Shown here: piece by piece, positions 52,047-64,000 of the stretch
Layout: each line of letters starts with the position of its first letter
How positions within the stretch are numbered: position 1 is the stretch's first letter
Origin: Petrolisthes cinctipes
Lineage: Eukaryota > Arthropoda > Malacostraca > Decapoda > Porcellanidae
NCBI GenBank assembly: GCA_033782935.1
Contig: JAWQEG010001559.1
Coordinates: 682,001 to 746,000 of the forward strand
Reading direction: 5' to 3'
DNA length: 64,000 bases
The notes under the pieces: model-generated
Databases searched by the model: none
Told to the model about the DNA's origin: nothing
The model's input: the letters and a program-made list of their open reading frames with translations, nothing else
Translations under genes and position numbers: made by a program

Positions 52047-54240
52047 CTGTTGATATTTACAGTCCAAGAACTGTCATTACACCCACACATGCACCACCCC
52101 ATGAATGACTGTTGATAATTATAGTCAAAGCACTGTAATGACACCAAACACCCAATAAATGAATGTTGATATTTATAGTTAAAACACTGTAATGACACCC
52201 ACACACCCACCACCTCATGAATGACTGTTGATAATTACAGTCCCAGCACTGTAATGACACCCACACACCGACCACCCCATGATTGATTGTTAATGTTTAC
52301 AGTCCAAGCACTGTAATGACACCCACACACCCACAACCCAATAACTGACTGTTGATATTTACAGTCTAAGCACTGTAATGACACCCACACACCCACCACC
52401 CCATGAATGACTGTTGATATTTACAGTCCAAGCTCTGTAATGACACTCACACACCCACCACCCTATTAATGACTGTTAATTTTTACAGTCCAGGAACTGT
52501 AATGACACCCACACAAACACCACCCCATAAATGATGGTTGATATTTACAGTCCAAGCACTGTAATGACACCCACACACCCACCACCCCATGAATGACTGT
52601 TGATATTTACAGTCCAAGCACTGCATAGACACCCAAACACCAAAACCCCATGAATGACAGTTGATATTTACAGTCCAAGCACTCTAATGACACCCAACAC
52701 CCCATGATTAACTGTTGATATTTACAGTCCAAGCACTGTAATGACACCAACCACCCCATGATTGACTGTTGATAATTACAGTCCAAGCACTAATGACACA
52801 CACACACCCACCACAACATGAATGACTTAATATTTATAGTCCAAGCACTGTAATGACACCCACACACCCTCCACCCCATGAATGACTGTTGATATTTACA
52901 GTTCAAACACTATAATGAAACCCACACACCCACCACCCCATGAATGACTGTTGATATTTACAGTCAAAGCACTGTAATGACACCTTCACCCCTACCACCC
53001 CATGAATGACTGTTGATATTTACAGTCAAAGCACTGTAATGACACCCCCACACCTACCATCTTATGAATGACTGTTGATATTTATAGTCAAAGCACTCTA
53101 ATGACACCCACCACCTTTTAAATGAATGTTGATATTTACAATCAAAACACTGTAATGACACCCACACAAAACCACCCAAAGAATGACTGTTGATATTTAC
53201 AGTCAAAGCACTGTAATGACACCCACACACCCACCACCCCATGATTGACTGTTAATATTTACAGTCCAAGCACTGTAATGACAGCCACACACCCTCCACC
53301 CCATAAATGACTGTTGATATTTACAGTCCAAGCACTGTAATGACAGCCACACACCCTCCACCCCATAAATGACTGTTGATATTTACAGTCTAAGCACTGT
53401 AATGACACCCACACACCGACCACCCCAAGAATGACTTTTGATATTTACAGTCCAAGTACTGTAATGACACCTACACACCCACCACCCCATAAATGTCTGT
53501 TGATATATACAGTCCAAGCTCTGTAATTACACTCACACACCCACCACCCTATGAATGACTGTTGATATTTACAGTCCAAGCACTGTAATGACACCCACAC
53601 ACCCACCACCCCATAAATGACGGTTAATATTTATAGGCCAATCACTGTAATGACACCCACACACCCACCACCTTAAGAATGACTGTGGATATTTTCAGTC
53701 CAAGCACTGTAATGACATCCACACACTCACCACCCCATAAATGACTATTAATATTTACAGTCTGAGCAGTGTAAAGACACCCACACACCCACCACCTAAT
53801 GTATGATGGTTTATATTAGCAGTCCAGGAACTGTAATGACACTCACACACTCACCACCCCATTAATGACTGTTGATATTTACAGTCCAAGCACTATAATG
53901 ACACCCACACACCGACCTTCCCATGATTGACTATTGATATTTACTGTCCAAGCACTGTAATGACACCCACACACCCACCACCCAATAAATGACTGTTGAT
54001 ATTTACAGTCTAAGCACTGTAATGACACCCACACACCCACCAATCCATGAAAGACTGTTGATAATTACAGTCTAACCACTGTAATGACACCCACACACCC
54101 ACCACCCCATGAATGACTGTTGATATTTACAGTCCAAGCACTAATGTCACACACACCCACCACCCCATGAGTGACTGTTGATATTTACAGTCCAAGCACT
54201 ATAATGACACCCACACACCCACCACTCCATGAATGACTGT
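52047..54240 (+). repeat. Long higher-order block repeated at 60,878 (offset 8,831 bp)
   Basis: Ordered variants match the region from 60,878 at a constant offset of 8,831 bp over about 2.2 kb. Examples are CTGTCATTACACCC (52,072 and 60,903), CACCTTCACCCC (52,981 and 61,812) and CACCGACCTTCCCATG (53,910 and 62,741). From 54,240 to 54,300 this copy lacks two monomers that the other retains, after which the offset becomes 8,955 bp. Parts of the block are copied a third time at about 55,010-57,196. Confidence 0.8.
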
Positions 54241-54290
54241 TGATATTTACAGTTCAAGCACTCTAATAACACCCACCACCCCATGATTGA

Positions 54291-55015
54291 CTGTTGATAT
54301 TTACACTCCAAGCACTGCATAGACACCCAAAAACCCACAACCCAATGAATGAATGTTGATATTTATATTCAAAACGATGTAATGACACTCACACACCCAC
54401 CACTCTATGAATGACTGTTGATATTTAGAGTCCAAGCACTGTAATGCCACCCACCACCCATTGAATGACTCTTGATATTTACAGTCCAAGCACTAATGAC
54501 ACACAGACACCCACCACCCCATGAGTGACTGTTGATATTTACAGTCCAAGCACTATAATGACACCCATACACCCACCACCACATGAATGACTGATGATAA
54601 TTACAGTCTAAGCACTGTAATGACATCCTCACACCCATCACACTATGAATGACTGATGATATTTACAGTCAAAGCACTGTAATGACACCCACACACCCAC
54701 CACCCCATAAATGATGGTTCATATTTATAGTCCACGCACTGTAATGACACCAACACACCCACCACCCCTGGAATAACTGTTAATATTTACAGTCTAAACT
54801 CTGTAATGACACCCACACATTAATGATGGTTGATATTTACAGTTCAAGAACTGTAATGACACCCACACACTCACCACCCCATTAATGACTGTTGATATTT
54901 ACAGTCCAAGAACTGTCATTACACCCACACATGCACCACCCCATGAATGACTGTTGATATTTATAGTCAAAGCACTGTAATGACACCCAACACCCAATAA
55001 ATGAATGTTGATATT
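54291..55015 (+). repeat. Block duplicated at 56,472-57,196 (offset 2,181 bp)
   Basis: The series TTACACTCCAAGCACTGCAT, AAAACGATGTAATGACACTC, GTAATGCCACCCACC, AATGATGGTTCATATTTATAG and the shortened monomer ACACATTAATGATGG recurs 2,181 bp later. It also recurs, as far as GATGGTTCATATTT, at about 63,246-63,600. The copies part at AATGAATGTTGATATTTA, where one continues ...CAATC and the other ...TAGTT. Confidence 0.8.
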
Positions 55016-56471
55016 TACAATCAAAACACTGTAATGACACCCACACACAACCACCCAAAGAATGACTGTTGATATTTACAGTCAAAGCACTGTAATGACA
55101 CCCACACACCCACCACCCCATGATTGACTGTTGATATTTACAGTCCAAGCACTGTAATGACAGCCACACACCCTCCACCCCATAAATGACTGTTGATATT
55201 TACAGTCCAAGCACTGTAATGACAGCCACACACCCTCCACCCCATAAAAGACTGTTGATATTTACAGTCTAAGCACTGTAATGACACCCACACACCGACC
55301 ACCCCAAGAATGACTTTTGATATTTACAGTCCAAGTACTGTAATGACACCTACACACCCACCACCCCATGAATGTCTGTTGATATATACAGTCCAAGCTC
55401 TGTAATTACACTCACACACCCACCACCCTATGAATGACTGTTGATATTTAAAGTCCAAGCACTGTAATGACACCCACACACCCACCACCCCAGAAATGAC
55501 GGTTAATATTTATAGGCCAATCACTGTGATGACACCCACACACCCACCACCTTAAGAATGACTGTGGATATTTTCAGTCCAAGCACTGTAATGACATCCA
55601 CACACTCACCACCCCATAAATGACTGTTAATATTTACAGTCTGAGCAGTGTAAAGACACCCACACACCCACCACCTAATGTATGATGGTTTATATTAGCA
55701 GTCCAGGAACTGTAATGACACTCACACACTCACCACCCCATTAATGACTGTTGATATTTACAGTCCAATCACTGTCGTGACACCCACAAATGCACCACCC
55801 CACGAATGACTGTTGATATTTACACTCCAAGCACTGTAATGACACCCACCACCCAATAAATGAATGTTGATATTTATAGTTAAAACACTGTAATGACACC
55901 CGCCCACCCACCACCTCATGAATGACTGTTGATATTTACAGTCCAAGCACTATAATGACACCCACACACCGACCTTCCCATGATTGACTATTGATATTTA
56001 CTGTCCAAGCACTGTAATGACACCCACACACCCACCACCCAATAAATGACTGTTGATATTTACAGTCTAAGCACTGTAATGACACCCACACACCCACCAA
56101 TCCATGAAGGACTGTTGATAATTACAGTCCAACCACTGTAATGACACCCACACACCCACCACCCCATGAATGACTGTTGATATTTACAGTCCAAGCACTA
56201 ATGACACACACACCCACCACCCCATGAGTGACTGTTGATATTTACAGTCCAAGCACTATAATGACACCCACACACCCACCACCCCATGAATGACTGTTGA
56301 TATTTACAGTTCAAGCACTCTAATAACACCCACCACCCTATGAATGACTGTCGATATTTAATATCAAAACATTGTAATGACACCCACACACCCACCACCC
56401 CGTAAATGACTGTCGATATTTACAGTCCAAGCACTGTAATGACAACCACACACCCACCACCCCATGATTGA

Positions 56472-57196
56472 CTGTTGATATTTACACTCCAAGCACTGCA
56501 TAGACACCCAAAAACCCACAACCCAATGAATGACTGTTGATATTTATATTCAAAACGATGTAATGACACTCACACACCCACCACTCTATGAATGACTGTT
56601 GATATTTAGAGTCCAAGCACTGTAATGCCACCCACCACCCCTTGAATGACTCTTGATATTTACAGTCCAAGCACTAATGACACACAGACACCCACCACCC
56701 CATAAGTGACTGTTGATATTTACTGTCCAAGCACTATAATGACACCCACACACCCACCACCACATGAATGACTGTTGATAATTACAGTCTAAGCACTGTA
56801 ATGACACCCTCACACCCATCACACTATGAATGACTTTTGATATTTACATACAAAGCACTGTAATGACACCCACACACCCACCACCCCATAAATGATGGTT
56901 CATATTTATAGTCCACACACTGTAATGACACCAACACACCCACCACCCCTGGAATAACTGTTAATATTTACAGTCTGAGCTCTGTAGTGACACCCACACA
57001 TTAATGATGGTTGATATTTACAGTTCAAGAACTGTAATGACACCCACACACTCACCACCCCATTAATGACTGTTGATATTTACAGTCCAAGAACTGTCAT
57101 TACAACCACACATGCACCACCCCATGAATGACTGTTGATATTTATAGTCAAAGCACTGTAATGACACCCAACACCCAATAAATGAATGTTGATATT
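56472..57196 (+). repeat. Second copy of the 2,181-bp-offset block
   Basis: Matches 54,291-55,015. Upstream of it, 55,925-56,400 matches 53,868-54,240 at an offset of 2,057 bp; the 124-bp difference between the offsets is exactly two monomers, present here and absent near 54,260. Confidence 0.75.
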
Positions 57197-58740
57197 TATA
57201 GTTAAAACACTGTAATGACACCAACACACACACCACCCCATGAATGACTGTTGATAATTACAGTCCCAGCACTGTAATGACACCCACACACCGACCACCC
57301 CATGATTGACTGTTAATATTTACAGTCCAAGCACTGTAATGACACCCACACACCCACAAACCAATAACTGACTGTTGATATTTACAGTCTAAGCAATGTA
57401 ATGACATCAACACACCCACAATCTCATGAATGACTGTTAATATTTACAGTCTAAGCACTGTAATGACTCCCACAAACCCACCACCTAATGAATGATGGTT
57501 GATATTTAAAGTCCAAGAACTGTAATGACACCCTCACCCACACCACCCCATGAATGACTGTTGATTTTTACACTGAAAGCACTGTAATGACGACCCACAC
57601 CCACCACCCCATGCATTATGGTTAATATTTACAGTCCAAGCACTGTAATGACACCAACACACCTACCAATCCATGAATGACTGTTGATATTTACAGTCAA
57701 AGCACTGTAATGACACCCACAAACCCACCACCCTATAAATGACTGTTGATATTTACAGTCCAAGCTCTGTAATGACACTCAAACACCCACCACCCTATAA
57801 ATGACTGTTGATATTTACAGTCCAAGCTCTGTAATTACACTCAAACACCCACCACCCTATAAATGACTGTTGATATTTACAGTCCCAGCACTGTAATGAC
57901 ACCCACACACCCACCAACCAATGAATAATGGTTGATATATACAGTCCAAGAACTGTAATAACACACACACACTCACCACCCCATGAATGACTGTTAATAT
58001 TTACAGTCCAAGCATTGTCATGACACCCACACACCGACCACCCCTTGAATAACTGTTGATATTTACAGTAAAAGCACTGTAATGACACCCAACACCCTAT
58101 GAATGACTGTTGATATTTACAGTCAAAACACTGTAATGACACTCACACACCCACCACCATATGAATGACTATTAATATTTACAGTCCAAGCACTGCATAG
58201 ACACCCAAACACCCACATCCCCATGAATAACTATTTATATTTACAGTCCAAGCACTGTAATGACACCCACACACCCATCACCCCATGAATGACTGTTGAT
58301 ATTAGAGTCTAAGCACTGTAATGCCACCCACCACCCCATAAATGACTGTTAATATTCACAGTCCAAGCACTAATGACACACAGACACCCACCATCCCATG
58401 AATGACTTGATATTTACAGTCCAAGCAATGTAATGACACCCACACATTCACCACCCCATGAATAACTGTTGATATTTACAGTCCAAACACTATAATGACA
58501 CCCACACACCCACAACCCCATGAATGATTGTTGATATATACAGTCTAAGCACTGTAATGACACCCTCACACCCACCACCCTATGAATGACTATTGATATT
58601 TACAGTCTAAGCACTGTAATGACACCCACACACCCACCACCCCATGAATGACTGTTGATATTTACAGTCCAAGCACTCTAATGACACCCACCACCCTATG
58701 AATGACTGTTGATATTTACAATCAAAACACTGTAATGACA

Positions 58741-60070
58741 CCCACACACCCACCACCCCATGATTGACTGTTGATATTTAGAGTCCAAACACTCTAATGA
58801 CTACCAACACCCCTTGATTAACTGTTGATATTTACAGTCCAAGCACTGTAATGATACCAACCACCCCATGAATGACTGTTGATATTTACAGTCCAAGCAC
58901 TAATGACATACACACACACCTACCACACCATGAATGACTTAATATTTATAATCCATGCACTGTAATGACAACCACACACCCACCACCCCATGAATGACTG
59001 TTGATATTTACATTTCAAGCATTATAATGACACCCACACACCCACCACCCCATGAATGACTGTTGATATTTACAGTCCAAGCACTGTAATGACACCCTCA
59101 CCCCCACCACCCCATGAATCATTGTTGATATTTACAGTCAAAACACTGTAATGATACACCCACACCCACAACCTTATAAATGACTGTTAATATTTATAGT
59201 CCAATCACTCTAATGACACCCACAAGCTTATAAATGACTGTTGATATTTACAAACAAAACACTGTAATGACACCCACACTCCCACCACCCCATGAATGTC
59301 TGTTGATATTTACAGTCAAAGCATTGTAATGACACCCACACACCCACCACCCCATGATTGAGTTTTGATATTTACAGTCCAAGCACTGTAATGACAGCCA
59401 CACACCCACCACCCCATAAATGACTGTTAATATTTACAGTCTAAGCACTGTAATGACACCCACACACCGACCACCCCAAAAATGACTTTTGATATTTACA
59501 GTCCAAGCACTGTAATGACACCTACACACATACCACCCCATGAATGACTGTTGATATTTACAGTCCAAGAACTGTCATTACACCCACACATGCACCACCC
59601 CATGAATGACTGTTGATAATTATAGTCAAAGCACTGTAATGACACCCAACACCCAATAAATGAATGTTGATATTTATAGTTAAAACACTGTAATGACATC
59701 CACACACCCACCACCTCATGAATGACTGTTGATAATTACAGTCCCAGCACTGTAATGACACCCACACACCGACCACCCCATGATTGATTGTTAATGTTTA
59801 CAGTCCAAGCACTGTAATGACACCCACACACCCACAACCCAATAACTGACTGTTGATATTTACAGTCTAAGCACTGTAATGACACCCACACACCCACCAC
59901 CCCATGAATGACTGTTGATATTTACAGTCCAAGCTCTGTAATGACACTCACACACCCACCACCCTATAAATGACTGTTAATTTTTACAGTCCAGGAACTG
60001 TAATGACACCCACACAAACACCACCCCATAAATGACGGTTGATATTTACAGTCCAAGCACTGTAATGACA
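58741..60070 (+). repeat. 1,330-bp higher-order repeat, copy 1
   Basis: A tandem partner follows at exactly 1,330 bp. By eye the copies differ at only a handful of places, for example CCCCTTGATT against CCCCATGATT and TATTTATAGTCC against TATTTACAGTCC. Neighbouring monomers inside the unit differ far more from one another than do equivalent monomers of the two copies. This is the signature of a recent block duplication. Confidence 0.92.
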
Positions 60071-61400
60071 CCCACACACCCACCACCCCATGATTGACTG
60101 TTGATATTTAGAGTCCAAACACTCTAATGACTACCAACACCCCATGATTAACTGTTGATATTTACAGTCCAAGCACTGTAATGATACCAACCACCCCATG
60201 AATGACTGTTGATATTTACAGTCCAAGCACTAATGACATACACACACACCTACCACACCATGAATGACTTAATATTTATAATCCATGCACTGTAATGACA
60301 ACCACACACCCACCACCCCATGAATGACTGTTGATATTTACATTTCAAGCATTATAATGACACCCACACACCCACCACCCCATGAATGACTGTTGATATT
60401 TACAGTCCAAGCACTGTAATGACACCCTCACCCCCACCACCCCATGAATCATTGTTGATATTTACAGTCAAAACACTGTAATGATACACCCACACCCACA
60501 ACCTTATAAATGACTGTTAATATTTACAGTCCAATCACTCTAATGACACCCACAAGCTTATAAATGACTGTTGATATTTACAAACAAAACACTGTAATGA
60601 CACCCACACTCCCACCACCCCATGAATGTCTGTTGATATTTACAGTCAAAGCATTGTAATGACACCCACACACCCACCACCCCATGATTGAGTTTTGATA
60701 TTTACAGTCCAAGCACTGTAATGACAGCCACACACCCACCACCCCATAAATGACTGTTAATATTTACAGTCTAAGCACTGTAATGACACCCACACACCGA
60801 CCACCCCAAAAATGACTTTTGATATTTACAGTCCAAGCACTGTAATGACACCTACACACATACCACCCCATGAATGACTGTTGATATTTACAGTCCAAGA
60901 ACTGTCATTACACCCACACATGCACCACCCCATGAATGACTGTTGATAATTATAGTCAAAGCACTGTAATGACACCCAACACCCAATAAATGAATGTTGA
61001 TATTTATAGTTAAAACACTGTAATGACATCCACACACCCACCACCTCATGAATGACTGTTGATAATTACAGTCCCAGCACTGTAATGACACCCACACACC
61101 GACCACCCCATGATTGATTGTTAATGTTTACAGTCCAAGCACTGTAAAGACACCCACACACCCACAACCCAATAACTGACTGTTGATATTTACAGTCTAA
61201 GCACTGTAATGACACCCACACACCCACCACCCCATGAATGACTGTTGATATTTACAGTCCAAGCTCTGTAATGACACTCACACACCCACCACCCTATAAA
61301 TGACTGTTAATTTTTACAGTCCAGGAACTGTAATGACACCCACACAAACACCACCCCATAAATGACGGTTGATATTTACAGTCCAAGCATTGTAATGACA
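60071..61400 (+). repeat. 1,330-bp higher-order repeat, copy 2
   Basis: Near-identical tandem copy of the preceding unit, with CACTGTAAAGACACCC near 61,140 and GCATTGTAATG near 61,387 among its few private changes. It ends where copy 1 goes from CCCCATGA into TTGACTG and copy 2 into ATGACTG. The sequence then joins the long block also seen at about 52,600. Confidence 0.92.
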
Positions 61401-64000
61401 CCCACACACCCACCACCCCATGAATGACTGTTGATATTTACAGTCCAAGCACTGCATAGACACCCAAACACCAAAACCCCATGAATGACAGTTGATATTT
61501 ACAGTCGAAGCACTCTAATGACACCCAACACCCCATGATTAACTGTTGATATTTACAGTCCAAGCACTGTAATGACACCAACCACCCCATGATTGACTGT
61601 TGATAATTACAGTCCAAGCACTAATGACACACACACACCCACCACACCATGAATGACTTAATATTTATAGTCCAAGCACTGTAATAACACCCACACACCC
61701 ACCACCCCATGAATGACTGTTGATATTTACAGTTCAAACACTATAATGAAACCCACACACCCACCACCCCATGAATGACTGTTGATATTTACAGTCCAAG
61801 CACTGTAATGACACCTTCACCCCAACAACCCCATGAATGACTGTTGATATTTACAGTCAAAGAACTGTAATGACACCCCCACACCTACCACCTTATGAAT
61901 GACTGTTGATATTTACAGTTCAAGCACTCTAATGACACCCACCACCTTTTAAATGGATGTTGATATTTACAATCAAAACACTGTAATGACACCCACACAC
62001 AACCACCCAAAGAATGACTGTTGATATTTACAGTCAAAGCACTGTAATGACACCCACACACCCACCACCCCATGATTGACTGTTGATATTTACAGTCCAA
62101 GCACTGTAATGACAGCCACACACCCTCCACCCCATAAATGACTGTTGATATTTACAGTCCAAGCACTGTAATGACAGCCACACACCCTCCACCCCATAAA
62201 TGACTGTTGATATTTACAGTCTAAGCACTGTAATGACACCCACACATCGACCACCCCAAGAATGACTTTTGATATTTACAGTCCAAGTACTGTAATGACA
62301 CCTACACACCCACCACCCCATGAATGTCTGTTGATATATACAGTCCAAGCTCTGTAATTACACTCACACACCCACCACCCTATGAATGACTGTTGATATT
62401 TACAGTCCAAGCACTGTAATGACACCCACACACCCACCACCCCATAAATGACGGTTAATATTTATAGGCCAATCACTGTAATGACACCCACACACCCACC
62501 ACCTTAAGAATGACTGTGGATATTTTCAGTCCAAGCACTGTAATGACATCCACACACTCACCACCCCATAAATGACTGTTAATATTTACAGTCTGAGCAG
62601 TGTAAAGACACCCACACACCCACCACCTAATGTATGATGGTTTATATTAGCAGTCCAGGAACTGTAATGACACTCACACACTCACCACCTCATGAATGAC
62701 TGTTGATATTTACAGTCCAAGCACTATAATGACACCCACACACCGACCTTCCCATGATTGACTATTGATATTTACTGTCCAAGCACTGTAATGACACCCA
62801 CACACCCACCACCCAATAAATGACTGTTGATATTTACAGTCTAAGCACTGTAATGACACCCACACACCCACCAATCCATAAAGGACTGTTGATAATTACA
62901 GTCCAACCACTGTAATGACACCCACACACCCACCACCCCATGAATGACTGTTGATATTTACAGTCCAAGCACTAATGACACACACACCCACCACCCCATG
63001 AGTGACTGTTGATATTTACAGTCCAAGCACTATAATGACACCCACACACCCACCACCCCATGAATGACTGTTTATATTTACAGTTCAAGCACTCTAATAA
63101 CACCCACCACCCTATGAATGACTGTTGATATTTACAATCAAAACATTGTAATGACACCCACACACCCACCACCCCGTAAATGACTGTCGATATTTACAGT
63201 CCAAGCACTGTAATGACAACCACACACCCACCACCCCATGATTGACTGTTGATATTTACACTCCAAGCACTGCATAGACACCCAAAAACCCACAACCCAA
63301 TGAATGATTGTTGATATTTATATTCAAAACGATGTAATGACACTCACACACCCACCACTCTATGAATGACTGTTGATATTTAGAGTCCAAGCACTGTAAT
63401 GCCACCCACCACCCCTTGAATGACTCTTGATATTTACAGTCCAAGCACTAATGACACACAGACACCCACCACCCCATGAGTGACTGTTGATATTTACAGT
63501 CAAAGCACTGTAATGACACCCACACACCCACCACCCCATAAATGATGGTTCATATTTATAGTCCACGCACTGTAATGACACCAACACACCCACCACCCCT
63601 GGGATTAACTGTTAATATTTACAGTCCAAGCACTGTAATGACACCCACAACCCCACAAACCAATAACTGAATGTTGATATTTACAGTCTAAGCACTGTAA
63701 TGACACCCACACACCCACCACCCCATGAATGACTGTTGATATTTACAGTCCAAGCTCTGTAATGACACTCACACACCCACCACCCTATGAATGACTGTTA
63801 ATTTTTACAGTCCAGGAACTGTAATGACACCCACACAAACACCAACCCATAAATGACGGTTGATATTTACAGTCCAAGCACTGTAATGACACCCCTACAC
63901 CTACCACCTTATGAATGACTGTTGATATTTACAGTTCAAGCACTCTAATGACACCCACCACCTTTTAAATGGCTGTTGATATTTACAATTTACTGTAATG

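Larger units (their letters stand above)
51246..64000. repeat. 62-bp satellite DNA array, right block
   Basis: This is the continuation of the same array in the same orientation, with the same monomer and the same 54-bp short variants. It resumes as CACCCCATCAATGACTG at the element's 5' end. It reaches the end of the window without interruption, so the array extends beyond 64,000. The right block is richer in recently duplicated multi-monomer units than the far left block. No gene or foreign DNA was seen in it. Confidence 0.96.

Noticed and set aside
57795..58142. Longest satellite reading frame (115 codons, minus strand)
   Set aside because: It has the same repetitive composition as the others and is extended only by length-variant monomers in the run.
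1..64000. CRISPR-like regular spacing of short repeats
   Set aside because: The whole 62-bp unit is repeated and there are no unique spacers. The associated element is a eukaryotic non-LTR retrotransposon and no cas-like gene is present.
1..64000. A hidden novel defence or mobile system within the array
   Set aside because: I read the satellite on both strands and found no coding region, RNA-gene-like fold or foreign insertion other than the single retrotransposon. The unusual content is the repeat organisation itself.

Overview
The window is eukaryotic, and almost all of it is satellite DNA. About 59.8 kb is one tandem array of a 62-bp monomer, roughly a thousand units, all in the same orientation. 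The array is interrupted once, by a 4.17-kb non-LTR retrotransposon on the minus strand at about 47,077-51,245. No host gene, RNA gene, CRISPR array or bacterial-type feature was seen. The retrotransposon is of a CR1/L2-like type: its ORF1 has a PHD finger and zinc knuckles, and its ORF2 has an endonuclease and a reverse transcriptase. That points to an animal genome, probably an invertebrate; I cannot name the species. A long, near-homogeneous array with higher-order structure is what centromeric or pericentromeric heterochromatin looks like, but nothing here proves that location.

Layout. 1-47,076: left satellite block. 47,077-51,245: retrotransposon, read right to left as 5' UTR, ORF1 (intact), ORF2 (broken into at least four reading-frame pieces, with a substituted catalytic residue), 3' UTR with a stem-loop, and a short terminal tandem repeat. 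51,246-64,000: right satellite block. The two blocks are one array. Both flanks of the insertion match a single uninterrupted stretch of the same array around 40,004-40,550, which acts as an internal empty site.

Monomer architecture. On the plus strand each unit has an AT-rich half starting TGACTGTTGATATTTACAGT, a middle CCAAGCACTGTAATGACA, and an A/C-only half made of CACCC and CACACC blocks ending near CCCCATGAA. The AT-rich half holds two overlapping inverted repeats that cannot both fold at once. The A/C half puts runs of three or four G on the minus strand only. Common length variants are 54 bp (loss of 8 bp from the CACC tract), about 58-60 bp, and rare 38-50 bp deletions.

Higher-order structure. 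Diagnostic variant monomers recur in the same order, so multi-monomer blocks have been duplicated repeatedly. Examples are a 1,994-bp tandem pair (with a nested 727-bp duplication), a 2.9-3.16-kb pair plus partial third copy, a 3,136-bp pair (with a nested 1,081-bp duplication), a nearly identical 1,330-bp pair, and a long block repeated at an offset of 8,831 bp. The only protein-coding content is the retrotransposon. Small minus-strand reading frames throughout the satellite are an arithmetical by-product of the monomer length.
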